Positions 43,871 through 55,920 of a stretch of 64,000 bases of DNA are shown piece after piece. The position numbers and the translations under genes were made by a program. The stretch lies in NCBI GenBank assembly GCA_946902985.2, contig OX336388.2, forward strand, positions 375,211,387 through 375,275,386, read 5' to 3'. The first letter of the stretch is position 1, and the number at the start of each line of letters is the position of its first letter. This DNA comes from Meconema thalassinum. Lineage: Eukaryota > Arthropoda > Insecta > Orthoptera > Tettigoniidae. Below the pieces are notes generated by a model. That model saw nothing but the letters and a program-made list of their open reading frames with translations. It was not told the origin of the DNA and made no database searches.

Positions 43871-44317
43871 GCCATAGGACAAGAAAGACTTACTGCACTT
43901 GGAATGATGTCTATTGAGATTGGTTTGATTAACAGCATACCGAATTTCAATAACCTCGTCATCGAAAAATTCGTCGCGTTCAAGACTCGACGCCTGGAAC
44001 TGATCTACAAATAAGGTATGTTAATGCATGTAAATGCAGCCCCACCAACTGTGATATGTGCGAGCCGCCACTGGCTAGCACATTCACTACAGTGTGTTTA
44101 GAAACGCTTTCTGAGGTTAGACAATGCTTCTTCCTTAACAGCAACAAACACAGTACCGTGTGATATCTATTCATTGACAGAAAACACTGGAAATGCACAT
44201 AATATGCGAAGATATTAGCCATTTGGGTTTAAAAAAATGAATAATCAATAACTCAATAAATGTACAACAAAAATAATGGAATGCAGCCGAAATAAATCAT
44301 AGACCCCTATTGAGGTC

Positions 44318-44419
44318 AAATTGGCAGGTGGAAAGCTAAAGGAAGTAGAAGACTTCTATCACTTTGGAAGCAAAATAACCAGTGATGGACGAAGCAAAGA
44401 GGATATAAAAAGTAGGTTG
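44318..44419 (+). pseudogene. Short LINE fragment abutting a minisatellite
   Basis: Reads KLAGGKLKEVEDFYHFGSK and ITSDGRSKEDIKSRL, the same segment that begins the LINE at 13112. The homology stops exactly where the 30-bp repeats begin. Confidence 0.78.
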
Positions 44420-45225
44420 TCGTTATTATTTTGGTAAATGACGGTAAGGTCGTTATTATTTTGGTAACTAACGGTAACGTCGTTATTATTTTGGTAACTG
44501 ATGGTAACGTCGTTATTATTTTGGTAAATAACGGTAACGTCGTTATTATTTTGGTAAGTAACGGTAACGTAGTTATTATTTTGGTAACTAACGGTAACGT
44601 CGTTATTATTTTGGTAACTAACGGTAACGTCGTTATTATTTTTGTAACTAACGGTAACGTCGTTATTATTTTGGTAAATAACGGTAACGTCGTTATTATT
44701 TTGGTAACTAACGGTAACGTCGTTATTATTTTGGTAACTAACGGTAACGTCGTTATTATTTTGGTAACTAACGGTAACGGTAACGTCGTTATTATTTTGG
44801 TAACTAACGGTAACGTCGTTATTATTTTGGTAACTAATGGTAACGTCGTTATTTTGGTAACTAACGGTAAAGTCGTTATTATTTTGGTAACTAACGGTAA
44901 CGGTAACGTCGTTATTATTTTGGTAACTAACGGTAACGACGTTATTATTTTCGTAACTGACGGTAACGTCGTTATCATTTTGGTAACTGACGGTAACGTC
45001 GTTATTATTTTCGTAACTGACGGTAACGTCGTTATCATTTTGGTAACTGACGGTAACGTCGTTATCATTTTGGTAACTGACGGTAACGTCGTTATCATTT
45101 TGGTAACTAATAACGGTAACGGCGTTTATTATTTAGGTACGTAACTGTAACGGTAAAGTCCTTATTATTTTGGTAAGTAACGGTAGCGGAGTTTATTATT
45201 TTGGTAAGTAATGGTAACGGAGTTA
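44420..45225. repeat. 30-bp minisatellite, about 26 units
   Basis: Unit GTCGTTATTATTTTGGTAAC plus TAACGGTAAC, with variant blocks (CTGACGG and GTTATCATTT near the 3' side) and some 6-bp internal GGTAAC additions. Since 30 is a multiple of 3 both strands have long frames (VTNGNVVIIL on plus, ITTLPLVTK on minus). I do not call them genes. Confidence 0.95.
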
Positions 45226-45722
45226 CTTTTAAGCAGTACTGTAACTTGCCCAACCTACGATAATGTATCCCTTGGGAGAGAGTCGTTTCTCTGGAAGAAA
45301 AATACCAGGTGTAATAAGTAAGAGAAAGAAGATTAAATATCTCTAATTTAAGTCGCGCGAAGGAACTTCATCTTCAAATTATAAGTTTACGTACTTCTTA
45401 AAGTGCTATAGACTAGAGTCTAAACAAACATTGCAAGACACCGTTCATTAATAATTCTCTCTCCTTCCTACAGTGTTATCAACGTAAACACCTCCCGCTA
45501 TATAACTGTATTTATCACGAGGTCAGCTACCAAAAAATTACTCTACAAGATTTCTATTTAAAAGAATCGAAGTTAGTCTGTCGTATTTTCCTTTTTGTAA
45601 ATTTCCCTATTTGCATTATATACGTGTTTCAAAACATTTCACGAATAACACACGCAATGTTCTTTCTACCTGCCTGACTGACATCTGTTTGCACGCTTAC
45701 CTTTCCCAGGATAAAATATATA

Positions 45723-47447
45723 TTTTAGCCTATTTTCATCTAAGAAAAAAATGTGTGTATGTGTGCCCCTCCCCATCCCTAATAACTTCTAAACGGCTGG
45801 AGCGATTTCAATGAAACTCTGTAAGGTCATAGAGCTATTGGGTCCGACCCCGATTGTGCCCTTCAAATTTGATTACGTCTCTCCAATCCAACATGGTCTC
45901 TGTGCGAAATATTTCACTGGCATTCTATATCCCGGAAACTACTAATGATATCACCATGAAATTTTGTACGGTGATTAAGGGCACTACTACAAGTTCACCT
46001 ATGTGACTTTCAAAAACCTGTTAACTACAAAACGAGCAATAAAACAAAAGATCCTCCCTTATATTTTCCTTTCGTCTTCTTGACTTGACTTATTTCCTTT
46101 TACTCCTTTGCAGAACACAGGGCTTCGACAAAGCAGCGCCAGCGTATCCTATTTTGAGCCAAGGTCTTGAGTTCTCCAAAGGTCTTTCCTTCTTGTTTTG
46201 CCTCATCCATCACACTGCGTCTCCATGACTTCCGCGGTCTTCCTCTCTTCCGCTGTCCTTGGGGGTTCCAGAACAAAACCTGTCTCTCCACTGCATTTTG
46301 TTCTTTACGTAAGGTGTGGCCGATCCATTTCCATTTCCTCCGTTTTATTTGTATACCAATAGGTTCTTCTTTGGTTTGGTTCCAAAGGTCTTCATTTGAA
46401 ATGACTCTTGGCCAGAAGTCCTTCCATCTTCCTATACTTAATATTGATTTACAAGACCAGTGTTATTATTTAAACTACTAAAGCAATGGCTGTTTAACAA
46501 AAACACGTATTTTAGTGTATAATTTGGAGTCGGTCCTACTCACTGATTAATTTAAAGGGCCGCATTACATAATTATTTATCAATCAAAATAATTACTTAA
46601 ACAACATGGCGGCCAAGCAAAGTTTGAACATTTAAATGAACTTGTATCGCTATTTACCCATCCGAACGTAGTGAAACTTGTTACAGCAAATGTTTATACT
46701 CATTGTAATGCACTGACATCTAATTTAGTTCAATTGTTTACAAAACCTCAACATGGCGGCTGTGCGAAATTTTAAAATTAGGGTTTTATTTATTGTGTAT
46801 TAATCATGCGATCGAAGTCAACGTTTTAATAATAAACCTACGCAATAATCCTCATCTAATAGTGCATAACTCAATTGGCCTACATATATTGAAATCCAAC
46901 ATGGCGACCATCCGAAATATTTAGACGATTATTAATATTCATTAATCTATGTTAGCAATCAAACTGAAATTTTGTATGTTGATAAAGGCTATAAACACAA
47001 GTTCAACTATGGGACTTTCAATAACCCGGTGAGCACACAATCAACATGGCGATTTAACCATCCAAGAGCAGTGAAACTTCGTACGCTATATGCATATATA
47101 CAATTTAACCCACTGGCATCTAATTTATTTCAATTGTTTTCATAACCACAAGATGGCCGCTCTGCAAAATTTTAAAATCTTGTTTTAATTTCTTGTGCCC
47201 GTATCATGCGATTGAAGTTTGAATAATACACCTACACAATAATCTTCATGTAATAAATAATAATACATAACTCAAAGGCCTACATATATAAAAATCCAAC
47301 GTGGCGACCATCCGAAATATTTAGACGGTTATCAATATCTACGAATCTATTACAGCAATCAAACTGATATTTTGTATGGTGATAGAGGCAATTAACATAG
47401 GTAGGATATATGAAAATAGGCTTTAGTTCTACACGGACCAACTTGTT
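45723..47447 (+). mobile_element. Helentron-like element, subfamily A, with nested LINE fragment
   Basis: 5' TTTTAGCCTATTTTCATC, 3' GAAAATAGGCTTTAG then the decayed hairpin TTCTACACGGACC and AACTTGTTT. The body has repeated AACATGGCGGC / AACATGGCGACCATCC blocks. A LINE 3' end interrupts it at ~46050-46480. Confidence 0.75.
46050..46480 (-). pseudogene. LINE RT C-terminal fragment inside the Helentron
   Basis: The minus strand reads EEPIGIQIKRRKWKWIGHTL, RQVLFWNPQGQRKRGRPRKS and NRIRWRCFVEALCSAKE, the usual LINE tail. The frame is open from about 46480 to 46100 (the ATG at 46291 is internal). A different LINE family from those at 13.1 and 16.1 kb. Confidence 0.82.
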
Positions 47448-47689
47448 TTAAATTACGGTTATAGAACGCATGAGTAACGTTGCCAACTTGTTCATTTCAA
47501 TAACTTAACAATCCACATCAAAAGTTGAGTGACATTCACGTACACATTCACTTGACACACCGCACACAAAACTAAGCACCTTCTCCCACACATCTAGCCC
47601 CGTGTACTTGGGTGTGTGTGTGTAGAATTCACCTGATAACCTGTGTTAGTGTGATGTCTGTACTAGCGTATTTGTAATTGAGGTTGGAA

Positions 47690-47958
47690 TTGGGTAGGAA
47701 GCGACCGTGACCTGAAGTTAGGTACAATCTCGTCATTTGCCTGGAGTAGAAGTGGGGAAACCACGGAAAACCACTTCCAGGATGGCTGAGGTAAGAATCG
47801 AACCCGCCTCTTCTGAGTTTCGCGTCAAGAGTTTTAATGTACTCCGTTCCAGTCCTCAGACCAGAATTTAATTTCTTGGCAGAGCCGGAATCGAACCCAG
47901 GCCTCCACGGTGACAGCCAAGAATGTCAGCCACTACACAACGAGGCGGAGTGGAATCA
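47690..47958 (-). mobile_element. tRNA-derived SINE with shared core
   Basis: The minus-strand head has A box TGTGTAGTGGCTGACAT and B box GGGTTCGATTCC. The core AGTGGTTTTCCGTGGTTTCC and CCAGGCAAATGACGAGAT is shared with 9.4 and 56.9 kb. A second GGGTTCGATTCTTACC box lies in the middle. Confidence 0.8.
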
Positions 47959-48057
47959 CCTATACGTGTTGATCAACTAAAGATCATTGTCACATAGAAG
48001 TGTGGGAAAATGGTTTTGAAGTTTTCTGTGAAGGGAAATATTCAGCAGCATGCGAGA

Positions 48058-48200
48058 AAAACTGAGAAGAAGCGGGTTCGATTCCTACCACAGCCATCCT
48101 GAAGTGGTTTTCCGTGGCTTCCCCACTTGCACTCCAGACAAATGCCGGGATAGAACTTAACTTAAGACCACGGCCCCCGACTACCCAAATCCTACCTCAA
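48058..48200 (+). repeat. SINE core fragment
   Basis: GGTTCGATTCCTACCACAGC, AGTGGTTTTCCGTGGCTTCC and AAATGCCGGGATAG match the core of the 47690 SINE in the opposite orientation. Confidence 0.75.
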
Positions 48201-48517
48201 AGCCAATCTTTCAACATAAGAAGAAAACAAAACTGTGGCTCTACCTAGCGACCGTTGCTCAGCCATACAGTCTGCAAATTGTGGGGTGAGGCATAATCAG
48301 CGGGAAATATCTCCTCGGCCGCTAATCTTCGCTTTCTTGCCCACTGTCACTCCCACTCGGAATAGATAGCTACGCAATTGTCCTCAAGAGACTGAGTGCA
48401 CCCTGTTCAAGTTCTCATGTCCATTCTAAAATCCCTTACTGTGCCGGGAGTCGAACTCGAGACAGTCTTGGATCATGTGACCGGCCAATCTATGAACATA
48501 AATACCACGTTAGGAAA

Positions 48518-49920
48518 AACAAAAAGTTCCGTGACGAACTAAAGAGCTTACTTTTCATGCCAATGATTATTCTACAGTATGTGAACCTATCTAGAATAAT
48601 GACGAAATTAAGTTGGTAATATCGAAATGTCTAATTAGTTCGAAATATTCCTGGTATAATGCAGCCTAATAGAGCACTACAGTTGGCAGCCCTGGTGACT
48701 GAATATATTCTTAGTTCTCTCTTAAGGTACAGAATGCAAAATTTGGTTGAAGTCCAATGGATGTTACATGAAGTTGGACACTGGATCTATCAGCAGGCAT
48801 AAAAGCATGTTGGCAACAATGTAATGCGTGTGCTGGTTAGAAATAATCGGAAATATTATGAAACCTGATTGTGCCAATTTTGGATGAAATCCATTTGTTC
48901 GTATAGAAGTTACATGCATTTTAAAATTGAACCTATCAGCAAGCATAGAATCATGTTGGCAGCACTGACTTATATTAATTACTCCAAATTAATCTAGAAT
49001 GGCAGGTGCTATAGGTGTGCAAAGTAGAGAGCTGTTGGCTTGCATACTTTCTGATATATTGATATTAGGGTAAAAAAAATATGGACAGCATTTATTAACA
49101 GTTGGCAGCCCTGATTGCTCTTAAGAATACTTATTGTCATATCTGTTATGCTACACATAGCTTATACGAAATTTGGTTGAAATCCAACTGATAGTACAGA
49201 AGTTACATGCAATTGAAAATTGGCCCTATCAGCAGGCTTAGAATCATGTTGGTAGAACTGAAGTATATATGTTACTCCAAATTAATCTAAAATGTCAGGT
49301 ACTATACGTGTGCATAGTTTAAAGCTGTCGGCTTGCATACTTTCAGATATATTGGTATTTGGATGAAGAAAATAGAGAGAGCAATTATTAACAGTTGGCA
49401 GGCCTGGTGGCTCCTAAGAATACACACAGTCATATCTGCTTATGTACACATACTACAAACAAAATTTGGTTGAAATCCAATTAATAGTGTAGAAGTTATA
49501 TGCATTTAAAACTTGGACCTATCAGAAGGCTTAAAATTATTTTGGCAACACTGCCATGTATGACCTGGAAATTCAACTGAAATGGTATTATCTACATGTG
49601 TGCCAATTTTGGAATAGCTCCCATGCATACCTTTCATGATATCCAACATGTAGCTTAAATTTCTAGTGCGTTGTTTCAGCAGTTGGTAGCACTGACATCA
49701 TTTTCAAATATGGGCTTGAGATATTCCGGTATACATCTCTACTCATTCTAAATTTGGTTTCAATTGCTGCAGCCGTTTAGGAGTTGATAGGAGGGGACAC
49801 ACACACAGCCAGCCAGACAGAAGGACATACAGACAGACAGACAGACACACATTTCCCCGGATCGATCCCATAAGTCTACTTTTCCCTCATTTTTGAAAAA
49901 TGAGAAAAGTAGGCTAAAAA
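48518..49920 (-). mobile_element. Helentron-like element, subfamily B, complete
   Basis: Minus-strand 5' TTTTTAGCCTACTTTTC, GTCT-type tract (49800-49850 as CAGACAGACAG), 3' GTAAGCTCTTTAG, hairpin GTTCGTCACGGAAC, then TTTTTGTT. Length 1403 bp. Colinear with 32713 and 61334. Confidence 0.85.
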
Positions 49921-50130
49921 TCCCCCTCGGCAAGCCGGAAGGCGGGGGTAGATTTCACCGGGCAAACAAGGGAATAAGCAAAAAATGAAGGTTTTCGTAG
50001 AAGCATGCTACCAGTTACGCCACCGAAGCCGCATCCCACAGAGACAGATGAAAAAAAAGTCCTCTCGGCACGCCGGAAGGCGGAGGTAGATTTCACCGGA
50101 CAAACTTGGGGATAGGCGAAAATAGGCAGA
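49921..50130. repeat. Local ~135-bp direct duplication
   Basis: CTCGGCAAGCCGGAAGGCGG and GTAGATTTCACCGG occur at 49924 and again at ~50063 with AGCCGGAAGGCGGAGG-type changes. A SINE Y head scrap (CTACCAGTTACGCCACCG) sits between. Confidence 0.75.
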
Positions 50131-50393
50131 ATATGCAGGTTTTCATGGAAGGATCAGACCTCATTTATTGCGTGAAAGTATTTTATAATTGGAGATTAAT
50201 TAACTTTGTTTTTCGTCATTTTATGCATATTGTAAACATTTTATTGTCTTATGATGACGGTAACCTTCTTGTCATTTGGAGTCCATTTTTATACTTGTGG
50301 CCACACTGTCCTTATGCAAGGTTTCGACACTGATGTGTAATTATGTAACGGTCTGTTACTTCTTCACGCAAAATTATATCTCCCGCAGAGATG

Positions 50394-50772
50394 TTGGTTG
50401 GTTCCTCAGTTTAGGGGCTGCGACAACGCGGTCATGTAACCCCGTGTACTTTGGGTGAGTGTAGAATCTGTCTGATAAACGGTGTGAATTTTGATGGCTG
50501 TATTAGTCTGTAATTCAGGTAAGGAATGCAGACGCTCAATTTCAAGCAGTAGTTCCTAATGTTGCTACCAGATACTACCGTCAACGACACCAAGCTGTGA
50601 ACTTGGCTACTAGATGCCAACGCATTCAGCAACTCGCAACGAACGTTGGAACCTCCCCTCCAAAGGAAAGCATACTGAGGGATTTTTAGCGCTCTTAGAA
50701 AATCCGATGACTTTGGCCGGCTTTGAACCCGCGACCTTGGGCATGCTACCAGTTACGTCACCGAAGCCGCTT
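50394..50772 (-). mobile_element. SINE Y, internally shortened copy
   Basis: TTGGTTGGTTCCTCAGTTTA, GTACTTTGGGTGAGTGTAG and CGACCTTGGGCATGC match the inverse of 21565-22048. The tRNA head lies at the 50772 side. Confidence 0.75.
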
Positions 50773-50869
50773 CACACTTAGTCAGATGGAAATCTGAATC
50801 TGATCTCGCGCAAGTGCGTTGTCAAGGCAACGTCTGATGGCTCATCCCTCATCAATTTAGTAGTGTTGC

Positions 50870-53160
50870 CATGGCAATCACTGATAGCTCTTGGCATTTT
50901 CTTATAATTCCGAAATCATTTTTCTCATCCCTTGGCGTAATGGTGGGTCATATCAAAAATTCTTTCAGGCAAAAGTTTTAGGTAATTATTAGGGGAATAT
51001 TGTCCATTTTGTACGGTTTTGATATTGTGCCTATTAAGAGAGATATGATTAATGTTTCCCGAAAAAAAACACTTTTTCCCACCCCTTTGGTCAATGGTTG
51101 GTGCTATAAAAAAAACTCTTCAAACATAAATTTTTGAGCTTTATCCGGCACATAGTATGAACTTTGAACGGATTCGATATTTCACATATTAAGAGAGTTA
51201 TAGCAATATTTCATTTTTTCGAAAAAAGTCCCCCATTTTCATCCCCTTCGACCGATTTAGCCCAGTAACGAACTCGACCGAGATTTTATGGGTACACATA
51301 TTCGGTAAAAAATTCAAAGTGATTGGTGCAAAATTACGGCAGTTATCGTGTCCACAAGAAACTGATATATATATATATACGGTATATAAATTATATATAT
51401 ATATAAACTTTTGAACTGACGGTGGTTTTGGGGTCTGGGGGATGTGAAACGCGAAGATATGTCGAAATTTTCCGTAAATCGAAACATGGTACCCATTGCA
51501 ATAGTTAGCTTTCTAATGAAATCTACCTAAAATACTACCGTCAACGACACCTATCTGTGAACTTGGCTACTAGATGCCACCGGAACCGTCAATTCGCAGC
51601 GAACGTTGGAACTTCTCCTCCGAAGGAAAGCAAACTCAGGTTTTTAGCGCTCTTTGTAAATCCGACGACTTCAGCCGGGTTTGAACCCGCGACCTTGGGC
51701 ATAGAAGTTCAGCATGCTACCAGTTCCGATACCGAAGTCGCTTCCCACAGACAGATGGAAAACTGAATGTTATCTCGTGCAGTGGCGTTGTCATAGCAAC
51801 TGCTGATGGCTCATCCCTTATCAATTAAAAGTAAATTTGTCATGGCAACCTCTCTTGGCACTTGGCATTTTCTTATAATTTAAATCATTTTGCTCACCCT
51901 GTGGCGTAATGGTGGGTCATATCAAAAATTCTTTCAGACAAACGTTTTAGGTAATTATTGGAGGAATATTGTCCATTTAGTACGGTTTTGATATTGTGCC
52001 TATTAACAGAGATATGATTAATGTTTCCCGAAAAACCCACTTTTTCCCACCCCTTTGGTCAATGGTTGGTGCTATCAAAAAACTTTTCAAACATAAATTT
52101 TAGGGCCTTGTCCGACACATAGTATGAACTTTGAATGGATTCAATATTTCAGATATTAAGAGAGTTATAGCGATATTTCACTTTTTCGAAAAAGCCTCCC
52201 ATTTTCACCCCCTTTGACCGATTTTGCCCATTAACGAACTCGACCGAGATTTTAAGGGTATAGATATTATGTAAAAAATTCAAAGTGATTGGAGCAAAAT
52301 TACGACAGTTATCGTGTCCACAAGAAACTGATATACATATATATATATATACATAAATTATATATAAACTTTTGAACTGACGGTGGTTTTGGAGTCTGGG
52401 GGATGTGAAACGCGAAGATATGTCGAAATTTTCCGGAAGTCGAAACATGGGACCCATTGCAATTGTTAGCTTTCTAATGAAATCTACCTAAAACTGAATG
52501 TGATCTCGTGCAGTGGCGTTGTCATGGCAACCTCTGATGGCTCTTGGCATTTTCTTACAATTCCGAAATCATTTTGCTCATCCCTTGGCGTTATGGTGGG
52601 TCATATCAAAAATTCTTTCAGACAAACGTTTTAGGTAATTATTAAGGGGATATTGTCCATTTTATATGGTTTTGATATTTTGCCTAGAGAGATATGATTT
52701 TTGTTTCAATAAAAAAAACTTTTTCCCACCCCTTTGTTCAATGGTTCGTGCAGTTAAAAAAGTTTTCAAACACACATTTTTGGCCCTTACCTAACACAAG
52801 TATGAACTTGGAATGGATTCTATATTTCCCATACTAAGGGAGTTATAGCGATATTTCACTTTTTCGAAGAAAGCTCCCCCATTTTCACCCACTTCGACCG
52901 ATTTAGCCCATTAGAACTCGACCCAGATTTTATTGGGAAACATGTAACTTGAAAAATTGAAAGTGATTAGTGCCAAATTGCGGCAGTTATCGTGTCCACA
53001 AGAAAGTGATATATACATACATAAATTATATACAAACTTTTGAACTGATGGTGGTTTTGGGGTCTGGGGGATGTGAAACGCAAAGATAGGTCGAAATTTT
53101 CCGCAAGTCGAAACTTGGCACCCATTGCAATAGTTAGCTTTCTAATGAAATCTACCTAAA
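50870..53160. repeat. Three tandem copies of a ~690-bp repeat
   Basis: Starts near 50870, 51800 and 52530 each give CTCTTGGCATTTTCTTA, GTGGGTCATATCAAAAATTC, TGACGGTGGTTTTGG and AATGAAATCTACCTAAA. Copies 1 and 2 are separated by a SINE Y piece (51540-51745), while 2 and 3 are direct neighbours. An AT-dinucleotide run (TATATATATATA) marks each centre and shrinks in copy 3. Confidence 0.9.
51540..51745 (-). repeat. SINE Y head fragment within the tandem array
   Basis: ACCGTCAACGACACCTATC, CTACTAGATGCC, CGACTTCAGCCGGGTTTGA and CAGCATGCTACCAG match SINE Y in inverse. Confidence 0.75.
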
Positions 53161-54017
53161 AAGCAGGTACCCCACACAGGCTGTAGGTCATTTTCCCAGC
53201 AACTGGTTTGTTTCAACATTATTTATTGAAATTCCAACGCATGGGCCTCATTACACCGGTTAAGAATGACAGAAAGGAGTTATTTTATGCACGGCCACAT
53301 ACCAAATGTTATCAATAAAGCTGTACTTCAAACAACGTATTTGAAGAGGATAAACAAATACTATTGATGAAGCGAAAATACAGTAGAATGTAAATATGGA
53401 ACATCGAAAAAGCTTTTTATTAGTTAGCAATAATCAAAGCAATATCATACAAAAACGCAACATTACCATACGATAATGACACTAATTCCAATACTTAAAG
53501 TGTCAACATATTAGCGGAAAAATTACAATAACATCATACTTTTATCCACAGGCGATCAATTAATTCTTCTAACAAAGCTAATAACCAATTACCCAATGTA
53601 AAGTAGTACGACGCACAGAAAGGGATGGGCGGTCATGATAATTACCCGATTATATGTCTAGACTCAGCTTCGATATTATTTCAAGGGAAGTATCCGGTAA
53701 GATAGATCGAAACCTAACTTGAAACTTTGTGGACGCAATCGTAGTACTATGAGAGGACAATGTGCGGAAAATCAGCAGCCAGTTTGAACTGTAAGGCTCC
53801 AAAATCATGTGGCGAATCTCTCATATAAATCAATGGGAAGTAGCGAGTACCGTACATGTTGGAATGGACAGCCCTGACCGCCCAGGCACTCAAGACCGCT
53901 GAGAAGCAGCCGCACGCTCCAGTCAGCATATACGCCCCTCCACGAGACTATTCCGAGAGCCGCAGGGATGTCCTGCTCCGCCAGCCGTCGCGCCTGCGTA
54001 CCAGGATGTCAGGTCGT
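53161..54017. other. No recognisable feature
   Basis: AT-rich, no motif recognised. Confidence 0.5.
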
Positions 54018-54257
54018 CTAGTTTACAAGCCTCTGTTTGTGAACTATTCGCCTCAATGATTCCCTATTAGCAGTTAGTAATGCAGCCTCCTCTGATTCTG
54101 CATCTCTCACCTTTAAATCGTTAAACATTGGATCTAACCATCGACTCTTAGATCTACCTCTGCTCCTCTTACCTTCTATAGCAGAGTTCATTAACTTCTT
54201 AAGTAATCTCTCCTCGCCCATTCTGATCACATGACCCTGCTCATGCGGCAGCTTCAT
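54018..54257 (-). pseudogene. LINE RT C-terminal fragment
   Basis: The 79-codon frame begins MKLPHEQGHVIRMGEERLLK and continues EGKRSRGRSKSRWLDPMFND to the end, the common LINE tail motif (GH-x-x-R-M, G-x-R-x-R-G-R-x-x-x-R-W-x-D). Only this fragment is seen. Confidence 0.8.
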
Positions 54258-54356
54258 CTAATGCGTTCATTTCGGTCTTAGTCTTTATTTCTTCATTACG
54301 GGTATCCCATGCCATTATTCCCATCTACTTGTCACAGCCATGATTCGTGCTTCCCT

Positions 54357-54760
54357 TGTATGTCCTTTATCGTTAGAACAACACTTTGTATTTTTACATT
54401 TTTTGAAAAATGTCCCATTTTTAACATTGGTTCTATTTCGGAAACTAAGATTTTTACAAAAAAAAAGTGTATTTGACGTAAATAAAAGGTCTCTATGTCC
54501 TATATCGTTAGAACAAAACTTTATGTTTTTTACATTTTTTTCAAAAATCTCCTATTTTTAACATCGACTCTATTTTGGAAACTAAGAATTTAAAAAAGTG
54601 TATTTGACGTAAATGAAAGGTATCTATGTCCTTTATCGTTAGAACAAAACTTTATATTTTTTACATTTTTTTTTCAAAAATGTCCAATTTTGAAAGTGGG
54701 TTATATTTGGAAAACTAAGAATTTTACAAAACGTGTATTTGACGTAAATGAAAGGTCTTT
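54357..54760. repeat. Three tandem ~133-bp units
   Basis: TATCGTTAGAACAAAACTTT recurs at about 54368, 54504 and 54637, each followed by TTTTTACATTTTTT, AACTAAGA, and TGTATTTGACGTAAAT. Short Phe-rich frames in it are not genes. Confidence 0.9.
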
Positions 54761-55199
54761 ACCCTCTACCCACAAACCAAGTTTCAGGTCTCTAGGACAA
54801 AAAACTGACAGTAGTGAAGCAAGGAGAAAGCTACTCTACTTGACGCGGCCGCCATGTTTGTTTTATGGGCCATTTTCGACAAGTTATTGCCAGGAGAAAA
54901 ATATTCCGCACTGAAGGAACAAGCCCAGCGTTAAGAACCTTCAAAAATAAGCGCTAAGATCTAGCTTGAGTGATGGGCATCTCCAAGATGTGTTGTTCCT
55001 AAGTACAGTACATCCAAGCAAAAGCCAGACATCAACAACTTATCAAGTTCAATATACCAGTTCCACACTTCCATTGACTGCACTTTTACATTTATAGCGC
55101 AATGCTCTCCGTAACTGGCTCATACAACTTGTAAAATATAAATGTATTTAAAAGCACTAGGTAAACACTATTTTCATCCTATATTAAAGTTATACAAGC

Positions 55200-55713
55200 T
55201 TCCTTGCTTGGTTGGTTCCTTAGTTCAGGGACTGCAACAACGCGGTCATGTAGCCCCGTGTACTTTGGGTGTGTGTAGAATCTATCTGATAACCGGTGTT
55301 AATTGTGATGGCTGTATTAGTGCGTTATCTGTTTTAATTCAAATAAGGACTCCAGACAAGAATTTTCAAGGAGTACCGACTTTGTATACCAAATGCTACC
55401 GTCCACGACAACTAGCTTGAGGACTTGGCTACTAGATGGCATCACAGTCATCACCTGGCGGCGAAAGTTGGAAATAACAGAGCGTTATCAATTCTAACTT
55501 ACAAATTTCTGCCTCACACAAGTGTAGTTAGTGGAAGGTACTTGTTCATGCCATAAATCTATGACGTGGGACCTCCGGCTTTACTTCCCCTCCGAAGGAA
55601 GGCATACTGAGGGTTTTTAACGCTCTTAAAAATCTGACGACTTCGGCCGGGTTTGAACCTGCAACCTTGGGCATAGAAGCTCAGCATGCCACCAACTACG
55701 CCACCGAAGCCGT
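55200..55713 (-). mobile_element. tRNA-derived SINE (family Y), near full length
   Basis: On the minus strand the tRNA head starts at 55713 (GGCTTCGGTGGCGTAGTTGG) with B box GGTTTGAACCTGC in inverse. The tail is AACCAACCAAGCAAGG. Colinear in inverse with 21565-22048. Confidence 0.82.
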
Positions 55714-55842
55714 CTACAAACTTCCTTCCTTTCCTTGTATTATGGAAGAAATACTGTAATTCTTGTAAACTCCAGCATAGGATAACACACTTACAAAATG
55801 TGAACAAAATGATAAAACATTATTTCAGTGATAGAAAATATT

Positions 55843-55920
55843 GCCGCCGAGTGGTGGAATCGAACCTGGGCTCTTGCGTTCAATGACCTTACCAACGGCA
55901 CTATTGGCGCATGCCTCTTT
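55843..55920 (-). other. tRNA-like sequence, probably a SINE head
   Basis: The minus strand holds A-box-like TGCCGTTGGTAAGG and B-box GGTTCGATTCC with T-arm pairing. The acceptor stem is poor, so a functional tRNA is unlikely. Confidence 0.5.

Larger units (their letters stand above)
43073..44014 (+). pseudogene. hAT transposase C-terminal dimerisation region, split by an insertion
   Basis: The first part reads VVKLLRIAITLPMATAEPER then CFSCLKRIKVYLRTAMA, the conserved hAT C-terminal block (L-P-x-x-T-A-x-x-E-R-x-F-S). The reading is cut at ~43280 by the hAT-like element. It resumes at 43874 with IGQERLTALGMMSIE and runs 46 codons to a stop at 44014 (...RLELIYK). The catalytic D and RNase-H-like core upstream are not recognisable, so the gene is dead beyond the insertion. 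Confidence 0.86.
41682..44081 (+). mobile_element. hAT transposon with perfect 8-bp TSD, 2.4 kb, carrying nested elements
   Basis: GCTAGCAC flanks both ends (41682-41689, 44074-44081). The left end CAGCGGCGGCTCGTG and inverted right end CAGTGGCGGCTCGCA are hAT-type TIRs starting CAG, and an 8-bp TSD is the hAT hallmark. The interior holds the C-terminus of a hAT transposase, a SINE (~42665-43015) and a second hAT-like element (43283-43870). Confidence 0.9.

Noticed and set aside
44316..45144. 237- and 260-codon frames on opposite strands with 10-residue repeats
   Set aside because: The 30-bp period keeps both strands open; no start context or flanking coding signal.
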